This document shows positions 33,219 through 41,979 of a stretch of DNA of 64,000 nt, in pieces. The stretch is taken from the NCBI RefSeq assembly GCF_000425065.1, contig NZ_AULB01000010.1, forward strand, positions 186,001-250,000, read 5' to 3'. The notes below the pieces were generated by a model. The model was not told the origin of the DNA. It saw only the letters and a program-made list of their open reading frames with translations, and ran no database searches. The position numbers and the translations under genes were made by a program. The first letter of the stretch is position 1, and every line of letters starts with the position of its first letter. Origin of the DNA: Actinomadura rifamycini DSM 43936 (GTDB lineage: Bacteria; Actinomycetota; Actinomycetes; Streptosporangiales; Streptosporangiaceae).

Positions 33219-34019
33219 TCACTCGACGTGCTCGCGGTAGCGGGCGAGGGTCAGGGCCAGCGCCTCGGGGCCGGGCATGGCCCAGAGCGCCTCGTTGAAG
33301 ATCTCCACTTCGATCGGGCCGGTGTAGCCGGCGGCGTCGACGGCGGCGCGGAACCGCCGCAGGTCGACGCACCCGTCGCCGAGCATGCCGCGCCCGGTCA
33401 GCACGCCCTCGGGCAGCGGGGTGATCCAGTCCGCGACCTGGAACAGCGCGATCCGGTCCTGCGCGCCCGCGCGGGCGATGCCGTCCCAGACCGCCGGGTC
33501 CCACCACAGGTGGTAGGTGTCGATCATGACGCCGACCTGGTCGGACGGGTGCGGGGCGGCCAGGTCGAGAGCCTGCGCGAGGGTCGTCACGACGCAGCGG
33601 TCCGAGCAGAACATCGGGTGCAGCGGCTCGATCGCGAGCCGCACCCCGTGCTCCCCCGCGTACGGGGCCAGCTCGGCCAGGACGTCCGCGACCCGGGCGA
33701 GGGCGCCGTCCAGATCGCGGGAGCCCTCCGGCAGCCCGCCGCTGACCAGGCACAGGGCGGGCGCCCCCAGCTCGGCGGCCTCCTCGATGGCGCGCCGGTT
33801 GACCTCCACGGCGTCCGGCTCCCGGAAGAAACCGCCCCGGCACAGGGACGTGACGGTCAGCCCGTGGTCGCGCACGAGCTTGGCCGTCCGCGCCGCGCCG
33901 TACTCGGCGACGGGCTCGCGCCACAGCCCGACCCCGGCGACCCCGGCGGCCGCGCATCCGGCGGCGAGGTCGGGCAGCGGCCAGTGCCGCGTCGTCCACT
34001 GGTTCAGGCTGAATCTCAC
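33219..34019 (-). CDS. Sugar phosphate isomerase/epimerase (AP endonuclease 2 family TIM barrel)
   Basis: 266 residues from GTG 34019, whose first bases overlap the upstream stop. Typical metal-site segments are present: AIEPLHPMF, GVMIDTYHLWWDP (Asp and His ligands), IALFQVADW and the final PIEVEIFNE glutamate. Members isomerise or epimerise keto-sugars, inositols and related compounds. It is the third gene of a coupled set: Gfo/Idh/MocA oxidoreductase, DUF993 protein, isomerase. Confidence 0.9.
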   Translation of the reverse strand: MRFSLNQWTTRHWPLPDLAAGCAAAGVAGVGLWREPVAEYGAARTAKLVRDHGLTVTSLCRGGFFREPDAVEVNRRAIEEAAELGAPALCLVSGGLPEGSRDLDGALARVADVLAELAPYAGEHGVRLAIEPLHPMFCSDRCVVTTLAQALDLAAPHPSDQVGVMIDTYHLWWDPAVWDGIARAGAQDRIALFQVADWITPLPEGVLTGRGMLGDGCVDLRRFRAAVDAAGYTGPIEVEIFNEALWAMPGPEALALTLARYREHVE

Positions 34020-35179
34020 GCGGCCGCTCCCTGGTCGATCCCCTGCACGGTCAGCCAGGCGCGCATCCGCTCCGCCGCCAGGTCCGGGTCGGGGAACAGC
34101 CCGGCGGCGTCGGCCAGCTCGAACAGCCGCACCAGGTGCGGGACGGAACGCGCCGACTCCAGGCCCCCGACCATGCGGAAGTGCCGCTGGTGGCCCGCCA
34201 GCCACGCCAGGAACACCACCCCGGTCTTGTAGTAGAAGGTCGGGGCCTCGAACAGGTGCCGGGCGAGCGGGAGCGTCGGCGTGAACGCCGCCTCGTAGGC
34301 GCCCGCGTCCGCGGCGTCCAGCGCGCGCAGCGCCGCCGCGGCGGCGGGCGCGATCGGGTCGAAGATCCCGAGGAGCGCGTCGCTGTGCCCGGACGCGTCG
34401 CCGCGGATCAGCTCCGGATAGTTGAAGTCGTCGCCGGTGTACAGCCGCACGCCGTCCGGCAGCCGCCGCCGGAAGTCGACCTCGCGGCCGGCGTCCAGCA
34501 GCGAGATCTTCACGCCGTCGACCCGGGACGCGTGCGCGCCGATCAGCTCGAGCAGCGCGGACGCCGCGGCGTCCAGGTCCGCCGAACCCCAGTAGCCGTC
34601 CAGCGCCGGGTCGAACATCGGGCCCAGCCAGTGCAGTACGGCCGGGCGCCGCAGCTGCGGCAGCAGCCGCCCGTACACCGCCGCGTAGTCGCCGGGGGTG
34701 CGGGCCGATGCGGCGAGCTGGCGGCTGGCCATCAGGACGGGGACCGCGCCGGCGTCCTCGACGACCGCGAGCTGCTCCTCGTAGGCGGCGGTGATCGCGT
34801 CGAGCGGGGCCGGGCCGGGCGGGAGCTGGTCGGTGCCCGCGCCGCAGACGATGCGGCCCCCGGCGGCGCGGGCCTCCCGGCCGCTGCGGGCGATCAGCTC
34901 GCGGGTGACCGCCCAGTCCAGGCCCATCCCGCGCTGCGCGGTGTCCATCGCCTCGGCCACGCCGAGGCCGTGCGCCCACAGGTGGCGGCGGAACGCCAGG
35001 GTGGCGTCCCAGTCGAGGGTCCCGCCGGGCGCGCCGCCGCCGAACGGGTCGGCGACCACGTGCGCGGCGGCGTAGGCGACGCGCGACGCGAACGGCTCGG
35101 TGGACGCCGCGAACGCCCGCGGCTCCCCCATCGTGTACGGGACGAGCGTCCCGTCCGGGCGCGGAAGGTCGAGTTTCAC
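34016..35179 (-). CDS. DUF993 family protein (dihydrodipicolinate synthase-like)
   Basis: 387 residues from GTG 35179, overlapping the upstream stop by 4 bp. The N-terminal part (VAYAAAHVVADPFG, WAHGLGVAEAMDTAQRGMGL) and the later VKISLLDAGREVDFRRRLP and FDPIAPAAAAALRAL match DUF993, a TIM-barrel group placed near the DHDPS/NAL lyase family. The Lys in GVKISLL is the likely Schiff-base position by analogy. An aldolase or lyase step after oxidation of the substrate is a reasonable guess; no substrate is known. Confidence 0.85.
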   Translation of the reverse strand: MKLDLPRPDGTLVPYTMGEPRAFAASTEPFASRVAYAAAHVVADPFGGGAPGGTLDWDATLAFRRHLWAHGLGVAEAMDTAQRGMGLDWAVTRELIARSGREARAAGGRIVCGAGTDQLPPGPAPLDAITAAYEEQLAVVEDAGAVPVLMASRQLAASARTPGDYAAVYGRLLPQLRRPAVLHWLGPMFDPALDGYWGSADLDAAASALLELIGAHASRVDGVKISLLDAGREVDFRRRLPDGVRLYTGDDFNYPELIRGDASGHSDALLGIFDPIAPAAAAALRALDAADAGAYEAAFTPTLPLARHLFEAPTFYYKTGVVFLAWLAGHQRHFRMVGGLESARSVPHLVRLFELADAAGLFPDPDLAAERMRAWLTVQGIDQGAAA

Positions 35180-36327
35180 CGGGACAGCTCCGGGACGTCG
35201 AGGCGGCGGCCCTCCCGCCAGGCCCGCAGCCCCAGCTCGGCGAGCTGGACGCCGCGCGCCCCGGCGTAGAAGTCCCACGGGAACGGGGCGTCCTCGGCGA
35301 CGTGCCGCAGGAACATCTCCCACTGCGTCTTGAACCCGTTGTCGAATTCGATGTTGTCGGGGACCTCCTGCCACTGCGACCGGAAGTCCTCGGTGGGGGG
35401 CAGGTCGGGGTTCCACACCGGCTTCGGGGTCATGGAGCGGTGCTGGACGCGGCAGCGGCGCAGGCCCGCGACCGCCGAGCCCTCCGTGCCGTCCACCTGG
35501 AACTCCACGAGCTCGTCGCGGAACACCCGTGTCGTCCACGAGGAGTTGATCTGCGCGATGACGCCGCCGTCCAGCTCGAAGATGCCGTAGGCGGCGTCGT
35601 CGGCGGTCGCCTGGTAGGGCTTGCCGTCCTCGTCGAACCGCTCGGGGATGTGGGTGGCGCCGAGCACCTGCACCGACCGCAGCGGCGCGATGATCCCCTC
35701 CAGGACGTACCGCCAGTGGCAGAACATGTCGAGGATGATGCCGCCGCCGTCCTCGTCGCGGTAGTTCCAGCTGGGGCGCTGCGCCTCCTGCCAGTCGCCC
35801 TCGAACACCCAGTAGCCGAACTCGCCGCGCACCGACAGGATCCGCCCGAAGAACCCGCCGTCGACCAGCCGCTTCAGCTTCATCAGGCCCGGCAGGAACA
35901 GCTTGTCCTGGACGACGCCGTGCTTGATGCCCGCCTCCTCGGCGAGGCGCGCCAGCGCCAGCGCGTCCTCGAGGCCCTCGGCGGTCGGCTTCTCGGTGTA
36001 GACGTGCTTGCCGGCGGCGACGGCCGCGCGGATCGCGTCGACGCGCGCGCTGGTGACCTGCGCGTCGAAGTAAATCTCGGTGCCGGGCCGGGCGAGCGCC
36101 TCGGCCAGGTCGGTCGTCCACTCGGTGAGGCCGTGCCGCTCGGCGAGCTCGCGCAGCTTGACCTCGCTGCGTCCCACCAGCACCGGCTCCGGCCACAGCA
36201 CGGTGCCGTCGGCCAGCCGCAGCCCGCCCCGCTCCCGGATCCCGAGGATCGAGCGGAGGAGATGCTGGCGGTACCCCATCCGGCCGGTCACGCCGTTCAT
36301 GACGATGCCGATGGACCTGCGTTCCAT
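35176..36327 (-). CDS. Gfo/Idh/MocA family oxidoreductase
   Basis: 383 residues. An N-terminal dinucleotide-binding fold (GIVMNGVTGRMGYRQHLL) is followed by the family signature EKP (HVYTEKPTAEG, about 130-140) and a C-terminal substrate domain with the conserved HWR/HIPE region. These enzymes oxidise or reduce sugar or cyclitol carbonyls with NAD(P). It is first in the coupled operon with DUF993 and isomerase genes and lies 167 bp downstream of the ABC ATPase gene on the same strand. Confidence 0.92.
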   Translation of the reverse strand: MERRSIGIVMNGVTGRMGYRQHLLRSILGIRERGGLRLADGTVLWPEPVLVGRSEVKLRELAERHGLTEWTTDLAEALARPGTEIYFDAQVTSARVDAIRAAVAAGKHVYTEKPTAEGLEDALALARLAEEAGIKHGVVQDKLFLPGLMKLKRLVDGGFFGRILSVRGEFGYWVFEGDWQEAQRPSWNYRDEDGGGIILDMFCHWRYVLEGIIAPLRSVQVLGATHIPERFDEDGKPYQATADDAAYGIFELDGGVIAQINSSWTTRVFRDELVEFQVDGTEGSAVAGLRRCRVQHRSMTPKPVWNPDLPPTEDFRSQWQEVPDNIEFDNGFKTQWEMFLRHVAEDAPFPWDFYAGARGVQLAELGLRAWREGRRLDVPELSR

Positions 36328-36470
36328 TCCTGTGCCTTTCGGTTGTCGTGTCGGTCGCGGCGGGCGGGATCCCGCGCCGAGTCCCGGCGCCGGCGCCGGT
36401 GCCGGGCGCGGGTTCCCGTCGCCGCCGACCGGGTGGACGTCCGGGTGGACGCCCCGGGGGATCGTCCGGG

Positions 36471-36510
36471 TCGGTCAGTCGGCGGCCGCGTCGGTCAGTC
36501 GGCGGCCGCG
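36471..36510. repeat. Perfect 20-bp tandem duplication at the 3' end of the ABC ATPase gene
   Basis: tcggtcagtcggcggccgcg occurs twice head to tail, 36471-36490 and 36491-36510. The second copy contains the stop codon of the ABC ATPase gene and its last codons; the first is in the untranslated tail. Confidence 0.9.
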
Positions 36511-37304
36511 CCGGCGCCCAGCAGGCCGCGGACCCGGTTGGTCACGCGGGCGAACTCGGGGCGCTCCATCGTCGGGGCGTACGCGCGCTCGGCGGGCAGG
36601 TCGACGTCGATGATCTCGGCGATCGTCCCGGGCCGGTCGGTCATCACCACGACGCGGTTCGCCAGGTAGGCGGCCTCGGCGATGGAGTGCGTGACCAGCA
36701 GGACGGTGGTGCCGGTCTCCCGCCAGATCCGGTTCATCTCGATGTTCAGCTGCTCGCGGGTGAGCGCGTCGAGCGCGCCGAACGGCTCGTCCATCAGCAG
36801 GACGGGCGGTTCGTGCAGCAGCGCGCGGCACAGCGCGACGCGCTGCTGCATGCCGCCCGACAGCTCGTGCGGGAGCGCGTCCTCGAACCCCTTCAGGCCG
36901 GTCATCTCGATGAGCTCGTCGGCGCGGCGGCGGGCCTGGTCCGAGGGCATGCGCCGCATCTCGGCCTGGAGGAGGATGTTGCGGCGGGCGCTGCGCCACT
37001 CCAGCAGCGCGGCCCGCTGGAACACGTAGCCGATGTCGTGGCGGGGGCCGCCGACGCGGTCGCCGCGCAGCCGGACGGTGCCCGACGACGGCTGCAGCAG
37101 CCCCGCCACCAGCTTCAGCAGGGTGGACTTGCCGCAGCCGGACGGCCCGACGATGGCGACGAACTCCCCCATCGGGACGTCCAGCGCGATGTCGCGCAGC
37201 GCGGTGACGTCGCGCTTGCGGCTGCGGAACCGCACGGCCACGTCGTCCAGCCGGACGGCGGGCTCGGTCCCGGCCGTGCCGGATTCGGTCGCTTTCTGGC
37301 TCAT
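36495..37304 (-). CDS. ABC transporter ATPase, nitrate/sulfonate/taurine type (SsuB-like)
   Basis: 269 residues from ATG 37304, which has gagg close upstream; ATG 37313 is possible. Walker A GPSGCGKST, Q-loop, signature LSGGMQQR, Walker B VLLMDEPFGALD and the switch His in VTHS are intact. The subfamily energises uptake of sulfonates, nitrate, taurine or thiamine precursors. It completes a transporter with the permease at 38573 and the lipoprotein at 37444 and is likely in the same LacI-controlled unit. Confidence 0.92.
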   Translation of the reverse strand: MSQKATESGTAGTEPAVRLDDVAVRFRSRKRDVTALRDIALDVPMGEFVAIVGPSGCGKSTLLKLVAGLLQPSSGTVRLRGDRVGGPRHDIGYVFQRAALLEWRSARRNILLQAEMRRMPSDQARRRADELIEMTGLKGFEDALPHELSGGMQQRVALCRALLHEPPVLLMDEPFGALDALTREQLNIEMNRIWRETGTTVLLVTHSIAEAAYLANRVVVMTDRPGTIAEIIDVDLPAERAYAPTMERPEFARVTNRVRGLLGAGAAAD

Positions 37305-37443
37305 GGTCCTCATCGCTCGTCCCGTCGACTCGTACTGGTTCGCAGCGCCCTGGTCTGCGAGGTCTTGGGCTGCAGGGGTCGTGGGCTGCAAAAACTCGGG
37401 CGGGGTGGTCGCGTCCTTCCGGGGCGGACGCGCCCGGTCCGGG

Positions 37444-38463
37444 TCAGCCCTGGCCGGACGGCGCCTGCCAGTACTCGGCCGGGTCCTTGGCCTCCTCGAT
37501 GACGCCGGCCTGCTGGAAGGTGGCGATCGTCTGCCGCCAGTCGGCCTCGGCGTTGACGCCGGGCGCCTTGCCCTGGGTCGCCGGGGTGTGCAGCAGCTCG
37601 AGCGTGGCGGCGAACTGCTCGGTCAGGACCTTGTCGGACGGCAGCTGCTGCGACGCGCCGGCCATGCTGGCGACGGCGCCGGCGGGGTCGGACGACGCGG
37701 CCGTCCAGGACTCGCTCGTGGCCGCGACCATCTTCTCCACCAGCTCCTTCTCGCTCTGGAGCTTGCGCTCGCCGACCATGAGGCCGTTGGAGAAGAAGTT
37801 CAGCCCGAAGTCGGCGTACCGCAGGTAGGACATCGGCTTGCCGGACTTCTCCTGGATCGTCGGGCCCTGGTCGTTGGCGAAGCCCATCAGCCCGTCGACC
37901 GTCTCCGACATCACCGCGGCCATCTTCCCGGCCGGGTCGGTGTTCTGGACGTTGACTTCGGCGGGGTCGATGCCGTTCTTCTCCAGGAAGACCGGGAAGG
38001 TGCGCGACAGCGCGTCCCCGGCGGTGCCGGCGACCGTCTTGCCCTTGAGGTCGGCGGGCTTCTCGATCCCGGCGGACGCGAAGGACTGCACGGATGCGGG
38101 CGTGGTCTGCAGGTAGACGCCGAGGCTCTTGACCGGGACGCCCTTGTCGACGGCGGCGAGCAGCGCGGGGGTGTCGGCCCAGCCGAAGTCGGTCTGCCCG
38201 GCGCCGGTGGCCTGCACGGTCTTCTGCGAGCCCTGCCCGGCGGTGATCTCCAGGGCGATGCCGTGCTTTTCGAAGATGCCCTTCTTCTCGCCGTAGTAGA
38301 ACGGCGCGTGCTCGCCGTAGGGGTACCAGTTGAGCGTCAGGGTGACCTTGGTCAGCTTCTTGCCGGAGTCGCTGGTGACCTGGTCGGAGTCCCCGCCGCA
38401 GGCGGCGCCGCTGAGCGCGACGAGCGGGGCGAGCAGGGCTGCTGCGATGGTGCGGAGTCTCAT
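37444..38463 (-). CDS. ABC transporter substrate-binding lipoprotein (NMT1/SsuA-like)
   Basis: 339 residues. The signal peptide ends in a lipobox with the lipidated Cys22 (ALSGAACGG). The mature part shows NMT1/THI5-like features: LNWYPYGEHAPFYYGEKKGI, QATGAGQTDFGWADTPALL, KGKTVAGTAGDALSRTF. The family usually captures sulfonates, pyrimidine precursors or aromatic acids, so its association with sugar-type catabolic genes under a LacI regulator is unusual and leaves the ligand open. Confidence 0.9.
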   Translation of the reverse strand: MRLRTIAAALLAPLVALSGAACGGDSDQVTSDSGKKLTKVTLTLNWYPYGEHAPFYYGEKKGIFEKHGIALEITAGQGSQKTVQATGAGQTDFGWADTPALLAAVDKGVPVKSLGVYLQTTPASVQSFASAGIEKPADLKGKTVAGTAGDALSRTFPVFLEKNGIDPAEVNVQNTDPAGKMAAVMSETVDGLMGFANDQGPTIQEKSGKPMSYLRYADFGLNFFSNGLMVGERKLQSEKELVEKMVAATSESWTAASSDPAGAVASMAGASQQLPSDKVLTEQFAATLELLHTPATQGKAPGVNAEADWRQTIATFQQAGVIEEAKDPAEYWQAPSGQG

Positions 38464-38572
38464 GGGACGGCCCTCCGTGGTCGGGGTGGGGTGGTGTCGG
38501 CCAGTGCCGAGGGGCGGCGCCGAGGGCGGCGCCGGAACGGTCCAGGGACCGTGCCGTGCGGGCGGGGGGCGG

Positions 38573-39448
38573 TCAGTAGGTGGTGACGGCGCCGTCGCGG
38601 CGGCTGGCGTGCCAGGGCAGCAGCAGCCGCTCGGCGACCTCGACGACGACGAACAGCAGGACGCCGATGGCGGACATGACCAGGAGCCCGGCGAACAGCA
38701 TGGGGGTGTCGAGGTTGCCGTTGGCCTGCAGGATCACGTAGCCGAGCCCTTCGTTGGCGCCGACGAACTCGCCGACGACGGCGCCGGTGACGGCGAGGGT
38801 GACCGCGACCTTGAGGCCGGAGAACAGGTGCGGGAGGGACGCGGGCAGCCGGATCTTCAGGAAGGTCGCCATCGGGCCGGCGCCCATCGTGGCCGACAGC
38901 TGCAGCATCTCGGGGTCCACCGACTTCAGCCCGGCGACCATGGAGATCACGACCGGGAAGAACGCGATCAGGACCGCGACGACGATCTTCGGGCCGATGC
39001 CGAAGCCCATCCACACCACGAACAGCGGCGCGATGGCGATCTTGGGGATGACCTGGGCGAACAGCAGGATCGGGTAGAGCGTGCGCTCGACCGTCGCGGA
39101 GTACACCATGATCACCGCGGCGAGGACGCCGACGGCGACGGCGATCGCGAAGCCCAGCAGCGTCTCGTAGGTGGTGACCCAGGTGTGCTGCCAGATGTAG
39201 CCCCATTTGTCGGTCAGCACCTCGAACGTGGCGCCGGGCGAGGGCACCAGGTACTCGGCGACCAGCTTGAACGAGCTGACCGCCCACCAGGCGGCGAAGC
39301 ACGCCACCAGCAGCGCGAGCGGCCGCCAGGTCTGCTCGGCGACGGCGGCGACGCGCTCCCCCGCGCCGGGCCGGTCGCGTTCGACGACGCCCGGCGCGTC
39401 CGGCGCGTCCGTCGCCGGGGTCGCGCTCGTCGTGCCCTGACTCACCAT
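38573..39448 (-). CDS. ABC transporter permease (SsuC-like)
   Basis: 291 residues with about six transmembrane helices and the ATPase-coupling EAA-type loop (VDPEMLQLSATMGAGPMATF, LPASLPHLFSGLKVAVTLA). An unusually long Thr/Ala/Pro-rich N-terminal tail precedes the first helix at about 48. It is the first gene of the transporter set and starts 23 bp from the LacI operators at 39471-39499, divergent from the LacI gene. Confidence 0.92.
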   Translation of the reverse strand: MVSQGTTSATPATDAPDAPGVVERDRPGAGERVAAVAEQTWRPLALLVACFAAWWAVSSFKLVAEYLVPSPGATFEVLTDKWGYIWQHTWVTTYETLLGFAIAVAVGVLAAVIMVYSATVERTLYPILLFAQVIPKIAIAPLFVVWMGFGIGPKIVVAVLIAFFPVVISMVAGLKSVDPEMLQLSATMGAGPMATFLKIRLPASLPHLFSGLKVAVTLAVTGAVVGEFVGANEGLGYVILQANGNLDTPMLFAGLLVMSAIGVLLFVVVEVAERLLLPWHASRRDGAVTTY

Positions 39449-39470
39449 GGGTTCCTCCGGGGCGGTTGTT

Positions 39471-39499
39471 CAGAAAGCGCATTCAGAAAGCGCTTTCTG
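39471..39499. promoter_or_regulatory. LacI-type operators between permease and regulator genes
   Basis: cagaaagcgctttctg (39484-39499) is a perfect 16-bp palindrome; cagaaagcgcattc (39471-39484) is a half-matched neighbour. Both share aaagcgc with the operators at 33172-33198. They lie 23-51 bp from the permease start and about 85 bp from the LacI start. Confidence 0.8.
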
Positions 39500-39583
39500 G
39501 TGTACGGTAAGAACCATCGACGACGCGGTCAAGAGGGTCGGCCGAAGATCCGCCGCGAAGTCGGCTCGAGCGAGGGGGCGGTG

Positions 39584-40666
39584 ATGACGGAGGCGGCGGA
39601 GGAGTCCCGCACCGGCGAGCGTGCACCGGATCGCGCGTACGTGACCCTGCAGGACGTCGCGCGGGAGGCCGGGGTCTCGCTCGCCACCGCGTCCCGGGTG
39701 CTGAACGGGACCTCGCAGGTGCGGACGGATCTGCGGGAGCGGGTGCTGGCCGCGGCGGCGTCGCTGCGGTACACGCCGAACGCCCACGCGCAGGCGCTGG
39801 CCAGCGCGTCCAGCACGTCCGTCGGGGTGATCTGCCACGACGTCAGCGACCCCTACTTCGCCGCGGTGGCCCGCGGCGTGATGACCACGGCCGCCGAGCA
39901 CGGGATGCTGGTGATGCTGGCCAGCACGTTCCGCGATCCGGCCCGCGAGGTCGAGTACGTGGCGATGCTGCGCGCCCAGCGGGCCCGCGCGATCCTGCTG
40001 ATCGGCTCGGGGTTCGAGGACCGCGAGTGGGAGCGCTCGCTGGGCGCGGAGCTGGAGCCCTACCAGCGGACGGGCGGGCGGGTCGCGGTGCTGAGCCGGC
40101 ATCGCAGCCTGAAGGTCGACGCGGTGCTGCCGCAGAACCGGGAAGGCGCCTACGAGCTCGGCCGCGCGCTGCTCGACCTGGGGCACCGGGAGTTCGCGGT
40201 GCTGACCGGGCCGCGCGCGCTGACGACGGTGTCGGACCGGCTCGCGGGATTCGCGGAGGCGCTGGCCGACGCGGGGGTGCCGCTGCCGGACGAGCGGATC
40301 GTCGAGGCCGCGTTCACCCGGGACGGCGGGTACGCGGCGGCGGCGGAGCTGCTGGCCCGCGGCGAGCGTCCGACGTGCGTGTTCGCGGTGACGGACGTGA
40401 TGGCGGTCGGGGCGCTGACGGCGTTCCGCGACCGCGGGGTGCGGGTGCCGGAGGACGTGTCGCTGGCCGGGTTCGACGACATCCCGATCGTCGGTGACCT
40501 GACGCCGCCGCTGACGACGGTGGCGCTGCCGCTCGGTGAGATGGGCGAGCGGGTGATGGGCCTGGCGCTGCGCGAGCCCGCGGGCCGCCGCAGCCGCATC
40601 GAGCGCATCGCGGGCGAGGTCGTCCTGCGCGCCAGCACGGCCCCGCCCCGCGCGTCCGGCCGCTGA
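39584..40666 (+). CDS. LacI family transcriptional regulator
   Basis: 360 residues from ATG 39584 (a GTG one codon earlier is possible). The helix-turn-helix VTLQDVAREAGVSLATASRV lies at about 20-39, followed by a hinge helix (HAQALASASS) and a periplasmic-binding-like effector domain (GVICHDVSDPYFAAVARGV, FDDIPIVGDLTPPLTTV). The shared aagcgctt operators at 39484 and 33172 predict control of the ABC transporter/catabolic operon and of the PQQ-type dehydrogenase unit, probably by repression relieved by a sugar-like ligand. Confidence 0.93.
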   Translation: MTEAAEESRTGERAPDRAYVTLQDVAREAGVSLATASRVLNGTSQVRTDLRERVLAAAASLRYTPNAHAQALASASSTSVGVICHDVSDPYFAAVARGVMTTAAEHGMLVMLASTFRDPAREVEYVAMLRAQRARAILLIGSGFEDREWERSLGAELEPYQRTGGRVAVLSRHRSLKVDAVLPQNREGAYELGRALLDLGHREFAVLTGPRALTTVSDRLAGFAEALADAGVPLPDERIVEAAFTRDGGYAAAAELLARGERPTCVFAVTDVMAVGALTAFRDRGVRVPEDVSLAGFDDIPIVGDLTPPLTTVALPLGEMGERVMGLALREPAGRRSRIERIAGEVVLRASTAPPRASGR

Positions 40667-40706
40667 CCCCGCCGTCCCGGTCGGCGTCGGTTCGGGGGCG
40701 GCGGGT

Positions 40707-41672
40707 TCAGCGGCGGCAGGTGCCGAGCCAGGCGAGGAGGGCGGCGGCCGCGTCCTCGGTGAGGGCGCCGGGCAGGTCGGAGCCGAACCGCCGCGCGGCC
40801 AGGGTGCGCAGCCGGTTGCCCGCGGCGGCGGCTCCGGCGGCGGCCGCGGCGGCGACGAGGGCGGGCGGCCCGTACTCGGTGCGGTCGCGCCGGGCCGCGG
40901 CGCCGGACGCGGCGGCGGCGAGCAGCACCCGGGGAAGCATGCCCTGCGGCGCGCTGCGGTCGGGGACGGCGGGGTGTTTGTCGAGGCCGAGCTCGCCCGC
41001 GGCGGCGAGGGCGTGCACGGCGCGGACACCGGGACGGGCGAGCAGCCGCGCGGGGCCGGGATCGGTGCGGCGGGACCGCAGGGCGAGCGCGGTGAGTCCG
41101 GCGGTGCTGCGGCAGCCCGTGGCGGCGCCGAGGGCCGCGGCCCGCAGCAGGGACGGGCGCCGCGCGGGCTCGGGGTCGGCGAGGCGGCGGTCGCGCTCGT
41201 CGGCCCGGAACGTCGCGGCGAGGGTGGCGTGGGTCGTCATGCCGTAGGCGAGGTGCGGGATCGCTTCGGCCGCCCAGTCCGCGCGGGTCCGGCACCGCGG
41301 GTCGGTGATCGCCAGGCGGGCGGCGGGCAGGTCGGCGGCGGCCATCGCGGCGGCGCCCAGCAGCGGCCCGCCGATGGCGGCGGGGAGCCGGACGCCGGTG
41401 GCGCGCAGGGCTCCGGCCAGGCCGCCCACGGCGAGGCCGGCGAGGGTGCCGCCGAGGGCGCCGGCGGCCTCGAGCCGGTCGCCGCGCTCGCGGTCGCCGC
41501 CCGGCACGGGCGTGCCGGTGCGGTCGGCGAGCTCGGACGCGACGGCGTCCGGGGTGCGGCTCGGGGGCCGGCCCCGCACGGCCATGTCCGCGTGGGTGGT
41601 CGCGTTGAGCGCGGTCGTGCCGGCGGCGCCGGCCGCGGCACCGCGCAGGAAGCCTCTGGTCACTGTGGTCAC
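40707..41672 (-). CDS. Uncharacterised Ala/Gly-rich membrane protein
   Basis: 321 residues. The first half (GFLRGAAAGAAGTTALNATT, GALGGTLAGLAVGGLAGAL, AYGMTTHATLA) resembles small DUF1440-like membrane proteins; the second (GAATGCRSTAGLTALAL, GELGLDKHPAVPDRS, RVLLAAAASGAAA) resembles DUF4126-like membrane domains. The protein looks like a fusion of the two with six or more weak hydrophobic helices. Function unknown. It converges on the LacI gene across 40 bp. Confidence 0.75.
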   Translation of the reverse strand: MTTVTRGFLRGAAAGAAGTTALNATTHADMAVRGRPPSRTPDAVASELADRTGTPVPGGDRERGDRLEAAGALGGTLAGLAVGGLAGALRATGVRLPAAIGGPLLGAAAMAAADLPAARLAITDPRCRTRADWAAEAIPHLAYGMTTHATLAATFRADERDRRLADPEPARRPSLLRAAALGAATGCRSTAGLTALALRSRRTDPGPARLLARPGVRAVHALAAAGELGLDKHPAVPDRSAPQGMLPRVLLAAAASGAAARRDRTEYGPPALVAAAAAAGAAAAGNRLRTLAARRFGSDLPGALTEDAAAALLAWLGTCRR

Positions 41673-41979
41673 GGCCCGGGGACTACCCGGCCCGGCGGCG
41701 ATTACCCGGGGCGCGGGTCTCGACGGCGCGACCGTCGCCGCAGGTGCGGCGGGACCTGCGGCCGCGAACCGAGAGTCCGGCGGCGGACGACCGGCGGGAG
41801 ACCGCGGTCGCCGGGGCGAGGACGCCGGTCCCGCCCGGTGAAGGCGCGGGACCTGGTCGCCGCGGGCGCGGTGGTGCGGGGCCGATGCCGGCGGCGCCGC
41901 GGACGCGCCGCGACGCCCGCGGGCGAGGTCCTGCTGTGTGAGGGCCTGCTGTGTGAGGGGCTGGGGCGGTTCGGGCCGG
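41673..41979. other. Intergenic region without a convincing gene
   Basis: GC-rich spacer between two minus-strand genes. It contains a tandem 15-bp repeat, cctgctgtgtgaggg, at 41930-41959. A GTG frame from 41838 starts VKARDLVAAGAVVRG and later AGEVLL, faintly like the first strand of a NUDIX hydrolase, but no NUDIX box follows. Confidence 0.5.

Noticed and set aside
29628..34232. 1534-codon open frame on the plus strand
   Set aside because: It lies antisense to the LamG, sugar dehydrogenase and isomerase genes, which show clear family motifs; composition is that of a GC shadow.
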